From positions 1 through 21,942 of the forward strand of contig JAQICF010000084.1 of assembly GCA_027858795.1 (NCBI GenBank): 21,942 nt of DNA. The letters are read 5' to 3'. Below, piece after piece: positions 1 to 8,231 of the stretch. A program made the position numbers and the translations under genes. A model generated the notes under the pieces. That model saw only the letters and a list, made by a program, of their open reading frames with translations, was not told where the DNA came from and did no database searches. Origin of the DNA: Candidatus Delongbacteria bacterium (GTDB lineage Bacteria; Delongbacteria; UBA4055). Position 1 is the stretch's first letter. Each line of letters starts with the position of its first letter.

Positions 1-639
1 ATCTGTACCTGAAATAGATTTAAGGTTAATTCTTGTAGTTTCTTTATGCTTTTTATAGTTTTCAAATACAGTTAATGCATCATAAATAAATGCATCTGCT
101 TTACCCTGTGAAACTTCAAGCACGCAGGTTGATACTTCATCCAATAGTCTAATATTTGCTTTCTTCAATGTTTCCTGAGCCAATATTGCACCGACAGTAC
201 CGGATTTAACTGCAATAGTAGCACCTTCTAGATCAAGATCATCAAATGAATTTATTTTTGAGTTTTTATTTATAAGAAGAGTAAGACCTGAACTTGCATA
301 AGGATCAGAGAAATTTACTACTTTTGCTCTTTCCTTAGTGATGGTCATTGAAGAAATAACAATATCTGCTTTGCCAGTTTGAAGTGACGGAATTAAACCT
401 GTCCATGAAGTATTCTTGATTTCTAGTGGTCGACCAAGATAAGCAGCTAATTCTTTAGCTATTTCAACTGAAATACCGATAGGTTCTCCATTTGTATCTG
501 TAGTTTCAAAAGGAGGGAATTGTAATTCCATAGCTACAACTAATGGTTTAGGCTTATTTTCAATTTCCTTTTTAGTACATCCTGAAAATAATAATGATAT
601 AGTAATTGAAATCATAATAAGAATGATCATTCTTTTCAT
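1..639 (-). CDS. Amino-acid-type ABC transporter substrate-binding lipoprotein (3' end outside window)
   Basis: The first 213 codons are present; the gene runs off the left edge still open. The start is the ATG at 639-637, with GGAGT four bases upstream (644-648). The N-terminus is a lipoprotein signal: hydrophobic run ending LLFSGC, with Cys20 as the lipidation site, then a Lys/Glu-rich linker. The body matches the SBP_bac_3 family of polar amino acid or opine binding proteins: VVAMELQFPPFE at the start of lobe 1, IGISVEIAKELAAYLG, the SWTGLIPSLQTGKADIVIS stretch, MTITKERAKVVNFSDPY, and AVKSGTVGAILA entering lobe 2. Such proteins capture an amino acid in the periplasm and deliver it to an inner-membrane ABC permease. 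No permease or ATPase gene is visible; they could lie beyond the left edge. Family is secure, ligand unknown. Confidence 0.9.
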   Translation of the reverse strand, partial: MKRMIILIMISITISLLFSGCTKKEIENKPKPLVVAMELQFPPFETTDTNGEPIGISVEIAKELAAYLGRPLEIKNTSWTGLIPSLQTGKADIVISSMTITKERAKVVNFSDPYASSGLTLLINKNSKINSFDDLDLEGATIAVKSGTVGAILAQETLKKANIRLLDEVSTCVLEVSQGKADAFIYDALTVFENYKKHKETTRINLKSISGTD

Positions 640-850
640 AGTTACTCCAGTTGATTTAGATTTATCTATTTAAAATAAGAAGTTATCCACTCTCAGTCAA
701 GGTTAATAGAAAGCTGTTAGAGATGATAATTTGGCATTTGATGTAATTTTTTTTCATATTTCTAATTGCAGAAACATTGTATCAAAGATATATTATTTTA
801 AGTATTAAAAGCGTGAATATAGATTGGCGAAATTGTGATACAATTTCTTA

Positions 851-876
851 GGTTGGACGTAAAGCCCAACCGTACG
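851..876 (-). repeat. Palindromic repeat, CGTACGG-foot variant
   Basis: GGTTGG (851-856) pairs with CCAACC (866-871) and is followed at once by GTACGG. The same arrangement, a hairpin then CGTACGG, recurs at 8139-8164. Read on the minus strand it is a CCGTACGG foot followed by the hairpin, parallel to the CCGTAGGG foot of the GTAG elements. A TAATCA motif lies about ten bases outside the foot, as in the related copies. Probably a diverged member of the same intergenic family. Confidence 0.55.
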
Positions 877-945
877 GAAGGCGATGATTAATGATCCCGA
901 ATTAAAAAGAGAACAACCGATAATGCACAAGGTACACAAAGAACC

Positions 946-970
946 GTAGGGACGACCCTTGTGGTCGTCC
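946..970 (+). repeat. REP-like palindrome with GTAG foot
   Basis: GTAG (946-949) sits at the 5' foot of an 8-bp perfect stem: GGACGACC (950-957), loop CTTGT, GGTCGTCC (963-970). It is preceded by ACC, as CCGTAGGG. It lies 35 bases before the start codon at 1006, upstream rather than downstream of its neighbour gene. The GTAG foot plus hairpin is the layout of REP sequences recognised by RAYT (TnpA-REP) transposases in other bacteria; that relationship is inference here. Confidence 0.65.
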
Positions 971-1005
971 AAAAGGGGATTGTTATTAAAAAATAGGAGT
1001 TAAGT

Positions 1006-1503
1006 ATGAAAAAGTTCTTAATAGGCTTATTAATTGCCATTGTAGGCTTTGTTATCTTCGTAATCATTTACATGATGATGTATTCCCAGGGAGTAATTGA
1101 ACCTTTTGAAGCAGGGGAGAAGGCTTCTTCAGAGAAAGTACTTATTGCTTCTCAGGGCAGTGACTATAAGAACATGTTCGTTAAGAAGATTATTGAAAAA
1201 CTAAAAAATGATTCGTTGTTCATAAAAGTAATTGATGTGACTGAGATAGAAAAAGAGAATATCGATGATTTCAAAGCTGTATTGATCATTAATTCAATTG
1301 AAATGTATGACATGCAGGAGAATGCTAAAGGATTTCTTTCATCAGGGAACAGCGATAAAGTAATTATGTTGGCAACTTCAGGTAATGGGTCAATGGGGCC
1401 TAAAGATAATTCCATTGATGCTATCACAACTGCTTCTACTGTAGAGAATATTGATCAGAAAGTGGATAAAGCTTTGAAGAGAATGCGTCTCATTTTAGAA
1501 TAA
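1006..1503 (+). CDS. Membrane-anchored small alpha/beta protein of unknown function
   Basis: 165 residues, with ribosome site AGGAG at 995-999 and an ATG start. Residues 4-27 form one hydrophobic segment, an uncleaved anchor or signal, followed by a short linker. The rest alternates predicted strands and helices: KVLIASQGSDYKNMFVKKII, KVIDVTEIE, FKAVLIINSIEMYD, DKVIMLATSGN. This resembles a flavodoxin-like fold, and the first loop (SQGSDYKN) sits where flavodoxins bind FMN phosphate, but the usual S/T-x-T-G-x-T/N signature is not clear. The C-terminus is a Lys/Arg-rich helix. I do not recognise the family with certainty. It ends at a strong bidirectional terminator. The anchor suggests a role at the membrane; no function is assigned. 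Confidence 0.75.
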   Translation: MKKFLIGLLIAIVGFVIFVIIYMMMYSQGVIEPFEAGEKASSEKVLIASQGSDYKNMFVKKIIEKLKNDSLFIKVIDVTEIEKENIDDFKAVLIINSIEMYDMQENAKGFLSSGNSDKVIMLATSGNGSMGPKDNSIDAITTASTVENIDQKVDKALKRMRLILE

Positions 1504-1510
1504 TAAAAAA

Positions 1511-1536
1511 GCCCGATAACATTATCGGGCTTTTTT
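1511..1536 (+). terminator. Rho-independent terminator, bidirectional
   Basis: GCCCGATA (1511-1518) pairs with TATCGGGC (1523-1530) across a four-base ACAT loop and is followed by six T. Six A precede the left arm, so the same hairpin ends with a U-tract when read on either strand. It lies between the convergent genes ending at 1503 (+) and 1545 (-) and should terminate both. Confidence 0.93.
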
Positions 1537-1544
1537 ATTAAGAT

Positions 1545-4196
1545 TTACTTAGAAGCATTCACTGCTACAATTCTGTAGAATTTCTTACCTTCGGCTGCAA
1601 GATCATCAACCCATGATGTATCTGATACTTCTGAAGCTTCTAGTGTCCATTCATCAGGAAATAATGCATTAGGGTCTAAAGAAGAATATACATTATATGT
1701 ATCCGCACCTGATAAAGCATCCCATCCCAGTGTAGCTTCCGTGCCTACAACATTCAAAGATATATTGCTAGGCTGAGGATCTGTGAAATTTGCCCATTTA
1801 AGCCACGGATAACCACCGTTGTTAAAACCATCAAGTTTCCAAACTGTTGTAAAATCCCATCCGGCATCAGTATATGTCATTACAGATTTCATTTCTGCTG
1901 AAGTCTTTGCAGTACCTCCATCTGATGAAATTTGACCTGATGTCTCAGTATCCCAGAAAGAATTAGCTATCTCAGTGTAACCTTGATAATTAATCCCGAT
2001 AAGACCACCTATATAGTCGTAACCGTCAGTAACAATTCCTGAGCTAAAGCATTTATCAATAGCAGGATGATCAGTATAATTATCAGTAAAACCTATCAAT
2101 CCTCCTATTTGGTAACTGGATGCATTTCCATTAATATCACATGTACTATAACAATTTAGCAAGGTTGAATAATTTACACCTATCAAACCTCCACATGCAG
2201 TTGCACCTTCAGCATTAATAGTTCCTGAGCTAAAGCATTCTTCAACAGCTCCATAGTTATATCCCAAGAGCCCACCTACACTACTTGTACCTTGGACTGT
2301 TCCTGTAAAATAGCAATTTTTGATTTCAGAATAGCTTATACCTGCTAAACCACCAACACTGCTATAACCTTTAATAAATGAATTTGTAATTCTTATATTC
2401 TGGATCGTTCCACCATTGATCTTTCCGAAAAGACCTATACATTGGTTTGTTCGATCAACATATAATCCGTTAATATAGTGATTTTGTCCATCGTAAGAAC
2501 CTGTAAAAGACTTCCAGCCTGATATCTCGTGATTATCACCTATTGCCCACCATCCAGCACCATCGTCAAGGAGGATAGTCTGAGATGCATCGATATCTGA
2601 AGTCTGGATGTAATGTTTGTCCCATTCATCAGAATTCTGACTTAACCAGTAAAGGTTTTCAATAGATGAAATATGGTATGGATCCATATCTGTTCCATCT
2701 CCCGAAAGAGGAGGTATCTTTGAGATTACTGCTGTTTTGAAACTGATATCATCACCGTACGTTGTTCCGTTTGAATTAGTTGCAAATGCCCTTGTATAAT
2801 AAATAGAATTCGGTAAAAGATTCGTAATAACAGAAGAAAAATTCTCAGATACATTTATTCCGCCTTCATCTGTGTATGAATCTGATAGTGTGGGAGAACC
2901 TGTTGTATTCCAGCAGGCTCCATACATAGTGGGATCAGTCTGCCCAAGATAAATTAAACTACATTCAGTTTCTGCTGAGTTTGTCATGATATTGTTTACT
3001 GACAATGTGAGAATTTCAGGAAGGAGACCTGAATATTTCCATCTTAAAATTGGATAACCTGTATTTGCTCTGAGACTTACATCCCATACAGAGTTTAAAT
3101 CCCATCCTGCATCTGTAAATGTAGTACTGTCCTTCATTTCTAAAGTTGTTTTTCCAGTACCTCCTTGTGATGTCAGTACACCAGAATTTTCTGTGTCCCA
3201 GAATGAATTGTAAACATTAGATATGTAATTATCGCCTACAAAACCTCCTGTTACTACTGATCCCGCAACAGAACCTATGCTGAATGAATTATATATATTT
3301 GCTCCATTGATATTTTTTCCTGCAAAGCCACCGAGATAAGGTGTAGAACCAACTTCGCTAAGAACATTTCCGGTAGAGTAACAGTCTGTAATTACAGATC
3401 CGGTATTAACACCCGCAAAACCACCTACAGAACCTGTACTTGACGTATTACTATGATCTTCAACATTCGCACCTGAAAAACATCTTTGTACAGTACTTCC
3501 AAGGGAATTACTCCCCATAAAACCACCAAGGTAAAATGTTTCACCTGAGTATTTTATGCTGGCTACTTTACCATAGTTGTAACATTCGGATATTGTACCA
3601 CCACTATTATTACCAGCAAAACCTCCTCCACCCATTGTTTCAACATAACAATTAGCTGAAGAGTTTTGGATCGTACCATTCATTTTAGCACCAACAAATC
3701 CACCTGTAGTCTGAACACCTTTGACATATCCTGATATTTTACAGTTGCTGATTAAAGAAATGCTATTATCGAGATTACCAACAATTCCTCCTATGTTAGC
3801 ACTTCCTGTAATATTAACATTAGTAAATACTACATTTTTCACAGTTCCACCATCTATAGCTCCAAAGAAACCTACATTATTATCACTTGGTCGATTAATG
3901 AATAAACCATCAATAGAAAATCCCTGACCATCATATGAACCTGTAAAGTACGTTGACCAATTTCCAATAGGGATCCAACCTGCACCACTATTCCAGTTTT
4001 GAGTATCAGAAACATCAATATCATTAGCTTGAATGTAATATTTGTTCCAATTACCCCAATACTGGCCAACCCAATCTAAATTACTAAGACTTTCTATTAC
4101 GTAAGGGTTACCTTCTGTTCCAGATCCTTGCGGTGTAGTCTGAGCAAAAAGGCTCAGTCCTAAAATTAGAATTAACATCGAGAATACTTTTTTCAC
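1545..4196 (-). CDS. Large secreted GLUG-repeat protein with FN3-like modules
   Basis: 883 residues from the GTG at 4196. This start is chosen because a perfect GGAGG (4201-4205) sits four bases before it and it gives a clean signal peptide (MKKVFSMLILILGLSLFAQ); an in-frame ATG at 4223 would put that ribosome site inside the gene. The mature protein has two copies of one long module. Each begins GxGTxxxPY.I.S..NL.WL, continues with YIQ..DID and FTGSYDGQ..(S/Y)I(D/N)GL, then many GLUG-type repeats (IGGIVG, VGGLLGYNYG, CYSTG.V), and ends NSFWDTE(N/T)SG...GWD...VW. An FN3-like domain (about residues 395-490) lies between the copies, and another ends the protein (KKFYRIVAVNASK). The repeats should form a right-handed beta-helix-like stalk. 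GLUG proteins are usually surface or secreted, in adhesion or peptidase-like roles. No catalytic motif and no NPFNP-type sorting tail are visible. Confidence 0.88.
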   Translation of the reverse strand: MKKVFSMLILILGLSLFAQTTPQGSGTEGNPYVIESLSNLDWVGQYWGNWNKYYIQANDIDVSDTQNWNSGAGWIPIGNWSTYFTGSYDGQGFSIDGLFINRPSDNNVGFFGAIDGGTVKNVVFTNVNITGSANIGGIVGNLDNSISLISNCKISGYVKGVQTTGGFVGAKMNGTIQNSSANCYVETMGGGGFAGNNSGGTISECYNYGKVASIKYSGETFYLGGFMGSNSLGSTVQRCFSGANVEDHSNTSSTGSVGGFAGVNTGSVITDCYSTGNVLSEVGSTPYLGGFAGKNINGANIYNSFSIGSVAGSVVTGGFVGDNYISNVYNSFWDTENSGVLTSQGGTGKTTLEMKDSTTFTDAGWDLNSVWDVSLRANTGYPILRWKYSGLLPEILTLSVNNIMTNSAETECSLIYLGQTDPTMYGACWNTTGSPTLSDSYTDEGGINVSENFSSVITNLLPNSIYYTRAFATNSNGTTYGDDISFKTAVISKIPPLSGDGTDMDPYHISSIENLYWLSQNSDEWDKHYIQTSDIDASQTILLDDGAGWWAIGDNHEISGWKSFTGSYDGQNHYINGLYVDRTNQCIGLFGKINGGTIQNIRITNSFIKGYSSVGGLAGISYSEIKNCYFTGTVQGTSSVGGLLGYNYGAVEECFSSGTINAEGATACGGLIGVNYSTLLNCYSTCDINGNASSYQIGGLIGFTDNYTDHPAIDKCFSSGIVTDGYDYIGGLIGINYQGYTEIANSFWDTETSGQISSDGGTAKTSAEMKSVMTYTDAGWDFTTVWKLDGFNNGGYPWLKWANFTDPQPSNISLNVVGTEATLGWDALSGADTYNVYSSLDPNALFPDEWTLEASEVSDTSWVDDLAAEGKKFYRIVAVNASK

Positions 4197-4200
4197 AATA

Positions 4201-4205
4201 CCTCC
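4201..4205 (-). promoter_or_regulatory. Ribosome binding site that fixes a GTG start
   Basis: The plus strand CCTCC reads GGAGG on the coding strand, followed by TATT and then GTG at 4196. No comparable site precedes the in-frame ATG at 4223, so the shorter GTG-initiated protein is preferred. Confidence 0.75.
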
Positions 4206-4337
4206 AGGTGTTATATTTTTCACTTTAAACAGTTAATATAACAAATAAAAGCCTGATAGTAAAAAGATTTTTTAAGGGTTATTCTGGATTTTCAAAATAA
4301 GAGGTCAAGTTAAAGAATTATTTGATTAATAAAATAC

Positions 4338-4365
4338 TTGCAATATTGTCTTAATTCGTGATAAT
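4338..4365 (+). promoter_or_regulatory. Candidate sigma-70-type promoter for the DUF3592 locus
   Basis: TTGCAA (4338-4343) and GATAAT (4360-4365) are separated by 16 bases, matching the -35 and -10 consensus at 4/6 and 5/6. The predicted transcription start would be about 30 bases before the ATG at 4405. Such matches are frequent in AT-rich DNA, so this is tentative. The rest of the 4224-4404 gap holds nothing else I can support. Confidence 0.3.
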
Positions 4366-4404
4366 TTACATGAAATAAAAATTTAATAATACTAGGAGTC
4401 GTTG

Positions 4405-4970
4405 ATGCATGTTAGTACTCAAAAAAATATAGAAATTAAATCACCGGCAGCTAAATTTTTCCTTTCTAGAATTTTCCCTCTGATATTTCTAGCTGTTGGT
4501 ATCGGTCTTTTCTATAAAGGATAGATAGATATGGAGCTTGCAAGGGAAAGTATCACTTGGCCGGATGTTGAAGGTAAGATAACATCTTCGAAAGTAATAA
4601 GTGAAACAAGTAGAGATAGCAAAAAAAGAAATTCAACAACATATAGTGCTCATATCGAATATTCTTACATAATAACTGACAAACTTCATACCGGAAATAG
4701 AATTTCTTTCGGAGATTACGGTTCAAGTGATAGGGGGCATGCATCAAGTATTGTCAGGACATATCCTGTCGGCAAAAAAGTAAAAGTATATTACAGACCC
4801 AAAGATCATGGTACAGCTGTTCTGGAGACCGGTATCAAGGGTGCACATGGGTAATGCCGTTAATCGGAGCTGTCTTTGCTCTTGCAGGGATTATAATGAT
4901 GTTCGCTCTGCCAAAAGCTATGAATAAAAAAGAAGAAAAGAAAACTGCGCTTGAAGAAATGCAAAACTAG
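4405..4970 (+). pseudogene. DUF3592-type membrane protein split by an amber codon and a frame change
   Basis: Three consecutive pieces together look like one DUF3592 protein (membrane segment, soluble beta domain, membrane segment). Piece 1, 4405-4524, is 39 residues with one membrane helix (FFLSRIFPLIFLAVGIGLFY) and ends in TAG. Piece 2, 4531-4854, lies in the same frame and carries the diagnostic core: WPDVEGKI, HIEYSYII, GNRISFGDYGSSDRG, YPVGKKVKVYYRPKDHGTAV, LETG. Piece 3 starts at 4854 in the -1 frame, with stop and start overlapping as TAATG, and gives a second membrane helix (MPLIGAVFALAGIIMMFALP) and a charged tail ending at 4970. Piece 1 has its own AGGAG (4392-4396); an AAAGGA (4516-4521) precedes piece 2. 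The gene is either broken or expressed as separate peptides by reinitiation. The family has no established function. Confidence 0.75.
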
Positions 4971-5003
4971 AAACCACCATAAATACTTTATTACGAGGAA
5001 ATT

Positions 5004-8000
5004 ATGAAATTTAAACTAATCATCATTTTACTAACAGTGATCAACCTATTCTCGATCGAACCAAATTTTATGAAAGATCCTGCAATTTCACCGGATGGAA
5101 ATACTGTGTGCTTCAGTTATAGTGATGATCTTTGGACTGTTCCTTATGAAGGTGGGGATGCAAAAAGACTAACTTCAGTCATAGGATCTGATAACACACC
5201 TGATTATTCACCGAACGGGAAACTTATTGCATTTAATTCGAACAGGGAAGGATATGGTGGGATATTCGTGATGTCATCTGAAGGTGGTCCTGCAAAAAAA
5301 GTAATAACCGGTGACTATATTTTGGTTGACTGGTATAAGGATTCTGAGCATTTATTGATGTTGAAAGGGCAAAATTTCGTTGGAAGTAAAATGTATAAAA
5401 TTAAGATCGATGGAACAGGATTAGTTGACCTTAACGCTATCGGATATCACTTTTCAGACCTGTCAAAAGAAAATGATAAATATGTATTCTGCCATAGAGG
5501 AGATCCTTACAGAGAAAAATATACCGGAAGTACAAACGGAAGTCTTCATATTTTTGATACTAAAACAAAGAAATATTCAAATCTTTACGATTCTCCTTAC
5601 ACAGAAAGATATCCTGTATGGTCAAAAACCGGTAAAGGTATCTACTTTGCCCGTTCAGATAGCAATATATTTCAACTATGCAACATTCCTTTAGACGAAA
5701 TTGGCAAGGAAGAACCAAAGGTTACACAGCTGACAAATTTTAAATCATGGTCTGCAAGGGATATTTCTATAGCTTATGATAATGACAGAATGGTATTTGA
5801 GTTCTTTGATAATATATATAAGTTCGATCCTGCTGATAATACTGCAAAGAAGCTTGGGATCAATATTAAAGAGGATATCATTGGGAGTTCTATTGTAATA
5901 CAGAATGATGTTTCAACCACAGACAGATTCTATGTTTCACCAAAAGGGGACTGGACATTGTTCAAGTATAAGTTCGATCTTTTTGCAGTACCTTTCGAAG
6001 GTGGAGAAGTTGTACAAATAACCGACGACGCTAATGGCATAGAAGACTTTGTGATTCTTGATGACAATAAAACAATATATTACTCAGCTTTTATTAAAGG
6101 TGAGTTAAAAATGTTTAAAACTTCAATTAAAGACCCTTTAAAGTCAGAAATGATCGAATGGAGTAAAGATAAGATAATTGACTGGATAAGAATAGAAAAA
6201 GGAAAAATGTTCGTTTATTTCACTGTGGGAGATAATAGAAGAAGACTTGCAGTTAAAGATCCCAAAAAAGATGAATTTGAAGAGATAGTTGATAAATATG
6301 TTCTTGATATCGAGTTGTCACAGGATGGTAATCTTTTGCTGTATACAGAGCTTGTGGGCGGTCTTTACAGTAGAAATCTCTATTTACTTGATCTGAAAGA
6401 GAAAAATGAGAAGTTATTGTTTTCATACCATGACTGGTTCTTTGGAATAAAAGTTGATCCTAAAGAAGAATTTCTTTTTTATAACAAGGGAGAGAATGTT
6501 TACAGGACAGATCTGAAGAAATTATCCGAGTTTCACTTTGATAAAGATAAGTGGAAGGATATTTTAGAACCTAAGAAGAAAAATGACAAAAAGAAGGATA
6601 AGAAAAAAGAGAAGAAAGAACCTTCAAATTATTTTACAGACAATTTAAAAGAGAAAGAAGTTGAACTTTTGACCAAACCGGGAATGAATTACATAGTTAA
6701 GCTCACAAAAGATCAGAAAATATACTATATCAATGAATTTAATGATGGAATATTTCTAAGAAAAACTGATTTTCAGGCAAAAGATGATGAACTTGTAATT
6801 GAGATCAAAGGTGGAGCAATTGATAATGTAACTTATTCAGATTCTACAGGTACTATCTCTTACTTGCAAAATAACAAGATAAAGACATTTGATTTCAAAT
6901 CAAAAAAGATCAAGGATACTCCGTTCAACATCAAATATTCCTATGATCAGCAGGATAACTATAAGAAATTATTTGATGAGATCCATACAGCTTTCAGAAG
7001 AGGTTTTTATGATCCTAAAATGCATAATGTTGACTGGATAGGTATGGGAAAGAAATTCGGTTCATATTTATCAATGAATCATACTCCTGAAAGTTTCAGT
7101 AGCATTATTGATGAAATGATCGGAGATGTTAACGCATCTCATACCGGATACTATCCTGTCAGATCAAATGATGTAAAGTCGATTCCAATAGCACAAACAG
7201 GAGCTGAGTTTGACTATTTGAACAGGTTGGAAAAAGGTATCTCAATTTCTAAGGTATATTTTAAGAGTAAACTAGCTTCGGTGCACGGAATTAAAAAAGG
7301 AGATATACTTCTGGAAGTGGATGACCAACCGATACTTAGAGACACGGATATAGATCAGCTTTTCGTTAACAAAGTAGCAGACAAGATAAAACTTAAGATC
7401 AAATCAGGTGAAAAAGATAAAGTCGTTGAGATTAAGGGTCTTGCCGGTGATTACATGTTGAACTATGAAGACTGGGTTCATGACAGAAGTAAAATGGTTG
7501 AAAAACTTTCCGGTGGAAAAGTCGGCTACCTTCATATTCAGGGAATGAACAATCCTTCATACGATAAATTCCTTGATGATCTTTTTGCTGATAATTTCAA
7601 TAAAGAAGCCTTGATAATTGATGTAAGATATAATGGTGGAGGATATACTCATGATAAGCTTATTGAGGTACTGACCAAGAAACAATATGCTTACAGTAGC
7701 AATCGATGGGATAAAGCTGACAAGAAAAAAACTCCTTCAGATATTTGGGATAAACCGAGTACCGTTATAATCAATGAAAATTCGTTCTCTGATGCTGAAA
7801 TATTTCCAAGTCTTTACAAAGAACTTAAGATCGGTAAAGTTATCGGTATGCCTACCAGTGGTGGTGTTATAGGTACAAGTCCTCATACACTTATGGATGG
7901 TTCTACTATGAGAATGCCTTTAGCAGGTTGGTGGAGACTTGACGGTGAGAATATGGAGGGGAATGGGACTCAACCTGATATTGTTGTCGACATTCCTTTT

Positions 8001-8075
8001 GAAGATAAGTTGAATGATAATGACCTGCAGTTAAAGAGAGCAGTTGAAGAAATGTTGAATGCAATTAAAAAATAA
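5004..8075 (+). CDS. Tricorn-type protease (S41 family, beta-propeller and PDZ)
   Basis: 1023 residues, GAGGAA seven bases before the ATG, and a signal peptide (MKFKLIIILLTVINLFS), so it is exported. Order of parts: N-terminal PD40/WD40-like propeller (ISPDGNTVCFSYSDDLWTVP, YSPNGKLIAFNSN), a second propeller (about 290-600), a very Lys-rich linker around 525-545, the C1 helical domain (about 650-725), a PDZ domain (about 735-820), and the C2 tail-protease-like core (about 840-1010). By comparison with archaeal tricorn, the catalytic set appears intact: Ser712-His713 (NASHTGYY), Ser929-Asp930 (NSFSDAE) and probably Glu985 (MEGNGTQPD). IDVRYNGGG is the S41 core strand. Tricorn cuts peptides into short pieces; an exported form probably acts in the periplasm. 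It stands alone, followed by a GTAG palindrome that may end the transcript. Confidence 0.93.
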   Translation: MKFKLIIILLTVINLFSIEPNFMKDPAISPDGNTVCFSYSDDLWTVPYEGGDAKRLTSVIGSDNTPDYSPNGKLIAFNSNREGYGGIFVMSSEGGPAKKVITGDYILVDWYKDSEHLLMLKGQNFVGSKMYKIKIDGTGLVDLNAIGYHFSDLSKENDKYVFCHRGDPYREKYTGSTNGSLHIFDTKTKKYSNLYDSPYTERYPVWSKTGKGIYFARSDSNIFQLCNIPLDEIGKEEPKVTQLTNFKSWSARDISIAYDNDRMVFEFFDNIYKFDPADNTAKKLGINIKEDIIGSSIVIQNDVSTTDRFYVSPKGDWTLFKYKFDLFAVPFEGGEVVQITDDANGIEDFVILDDNKTIYYSAFIKGELKMFKTSIKDPLKSEMIEWSKDKIIDWIRIEKGKMFVYFTVGDNRRRLAVKDPKKDEFEEIVDKYVLDIELSQDGNLLLYTELVGGLYSRNLYLLDLKEKNEKLLFSYHDWFFGIKVDPKEEFLFYNKGENVYRTDLKKLSEFHFDKDKWKDILEPKKKNDKKKDKKKEKKEPSNYFTDNLKEKEVELLTKPGMNYIVKLTKDQKIYYINEFNDGIFLRKTDFQAKDDELVIEIKGGAIDNVTYSDSTGTISYLQNNKIKTFDFKSKKIKDTPFNIKYSYDQQDNYKKLFDEIHTAFRRGFYDPKMHNVDWIGMGKKFGSYLSMNHTPESFSSIIDEMIGDVNASHTGYYPVRSNDVKSIPIAQTGAEFDYLNRLEKGISISKVYFKSKLASVHGIKKGDILLEVDDQPILRDTDIDQLFVNKVADKIKLKIKSGEKDKVVEIKGLAGDYMLNYEDWVHDRSKMVEKLSGGKVGYLHIQGMNNPSYDKFLDDLFADNFNKEALIIDVRYNGGGYTHDKLIEVLTKKQYAYSSNRWDKADKKKTPSDIWDKPSTVIINENSFSDAEIFPSLYKELKIGKVIGMPTSGGVIGTSPHTLMDGSTMRMPLAGWWRLDGENMEGNGTQPDIVVDIPFEDKLNDNDLQLKRAVEEMLNAIKK

Positions 8076-8092
8076 AATTCATAATCAAATCC

Positions 8093-8120
8093 GTAGGGGA
8101 CGCAGATCTGCGTCCCTTTT
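8093..8120 (+). repeat. REP-like palindrome with GTAG foot, probably also a terminator
   Basis: GTAG (8093-8096) is followed by a perfect 20-base palindrome GGGACGCAGATCTGCGTCCC (8097-8116) and TTTT. It begins 17 bases after the tricorn stop, so it may end transcription. The core ACGCAGATCTGCGT recurs at 15157-15176. The upstream flank ATAATCAAATCCGTAGGGG nearly repeats at 20407-20425. It faces the inverted element at 8139-8164. Confidence 0.75.
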
Positions 8121-8138
8121 CTATTGGAATTTTAATAA

Positions 8139-8164
8139 GGGTTCAAGATATTGAACCCGTACGG
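8139..8164 (-). repeat. Palindromic repeat, inverted partner of the 8093 element
   Basis: GGGTTCAA (8139-8146) pairs with TTGAACCC (8151-8158) around a four-base loop, then GTACGG. On the minus strand it reads ATAATCAATTCCGTACGGG followed by the stem, matching the flank of the element at 8093 apart from GTAC for GTAG. The two therefore form a head-to-head pair with about 22 bases between, like a BIME. Confidence 0.65.
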
Positions 8165-8231
8165 AATTGATTATTTTTATGTTATTTTATTTGTTTGCCT
8201 TTTGCAATGAAAATCAGTTATTTTCTTAGCA

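Larger units (their letters stand above)
640..1005. other. Intergenic region between divergent genes with two palindromic repeats
   Basis: This 366-base gap separates the binding-protein gene (leftward) from the 1006 gene (rightward), so promoters for both should lie here, but I see no convincing -35/-10 pair. The first 200 bases are plain AT-rich sequence with no supported ORF. The right half holds two palindromes of the dispersed families described separately (851-876 and 946-970). The ribosome site of the right-hand gene is AGGAG at 995-999. Confidence 0.6.

Noticed and set aside
1164..1427. Antisense reading frames of 60-110 codons throughout the window
   Set aside because: They lie inside well-supported genes on the other strand, lack ribosome sites and show no recognisable protein features.
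4522..4524. TAG in the DUF3592 locus as evidence for stop-codon recoding genome-wide
   Set aside because: TAG is used as an apparently normal stop elsewhere in the window, for example lptG (10644) and dapH (17286).
6540..6640. Very Lys-rich stretch in the tricorn gene as a frameshift or inserted repeat
   Set aside because: The frame continues with recognisable tricorn domains on both sides, and Lys-rich linkers of this kind occur between propeller and core in AT-rich homologs.
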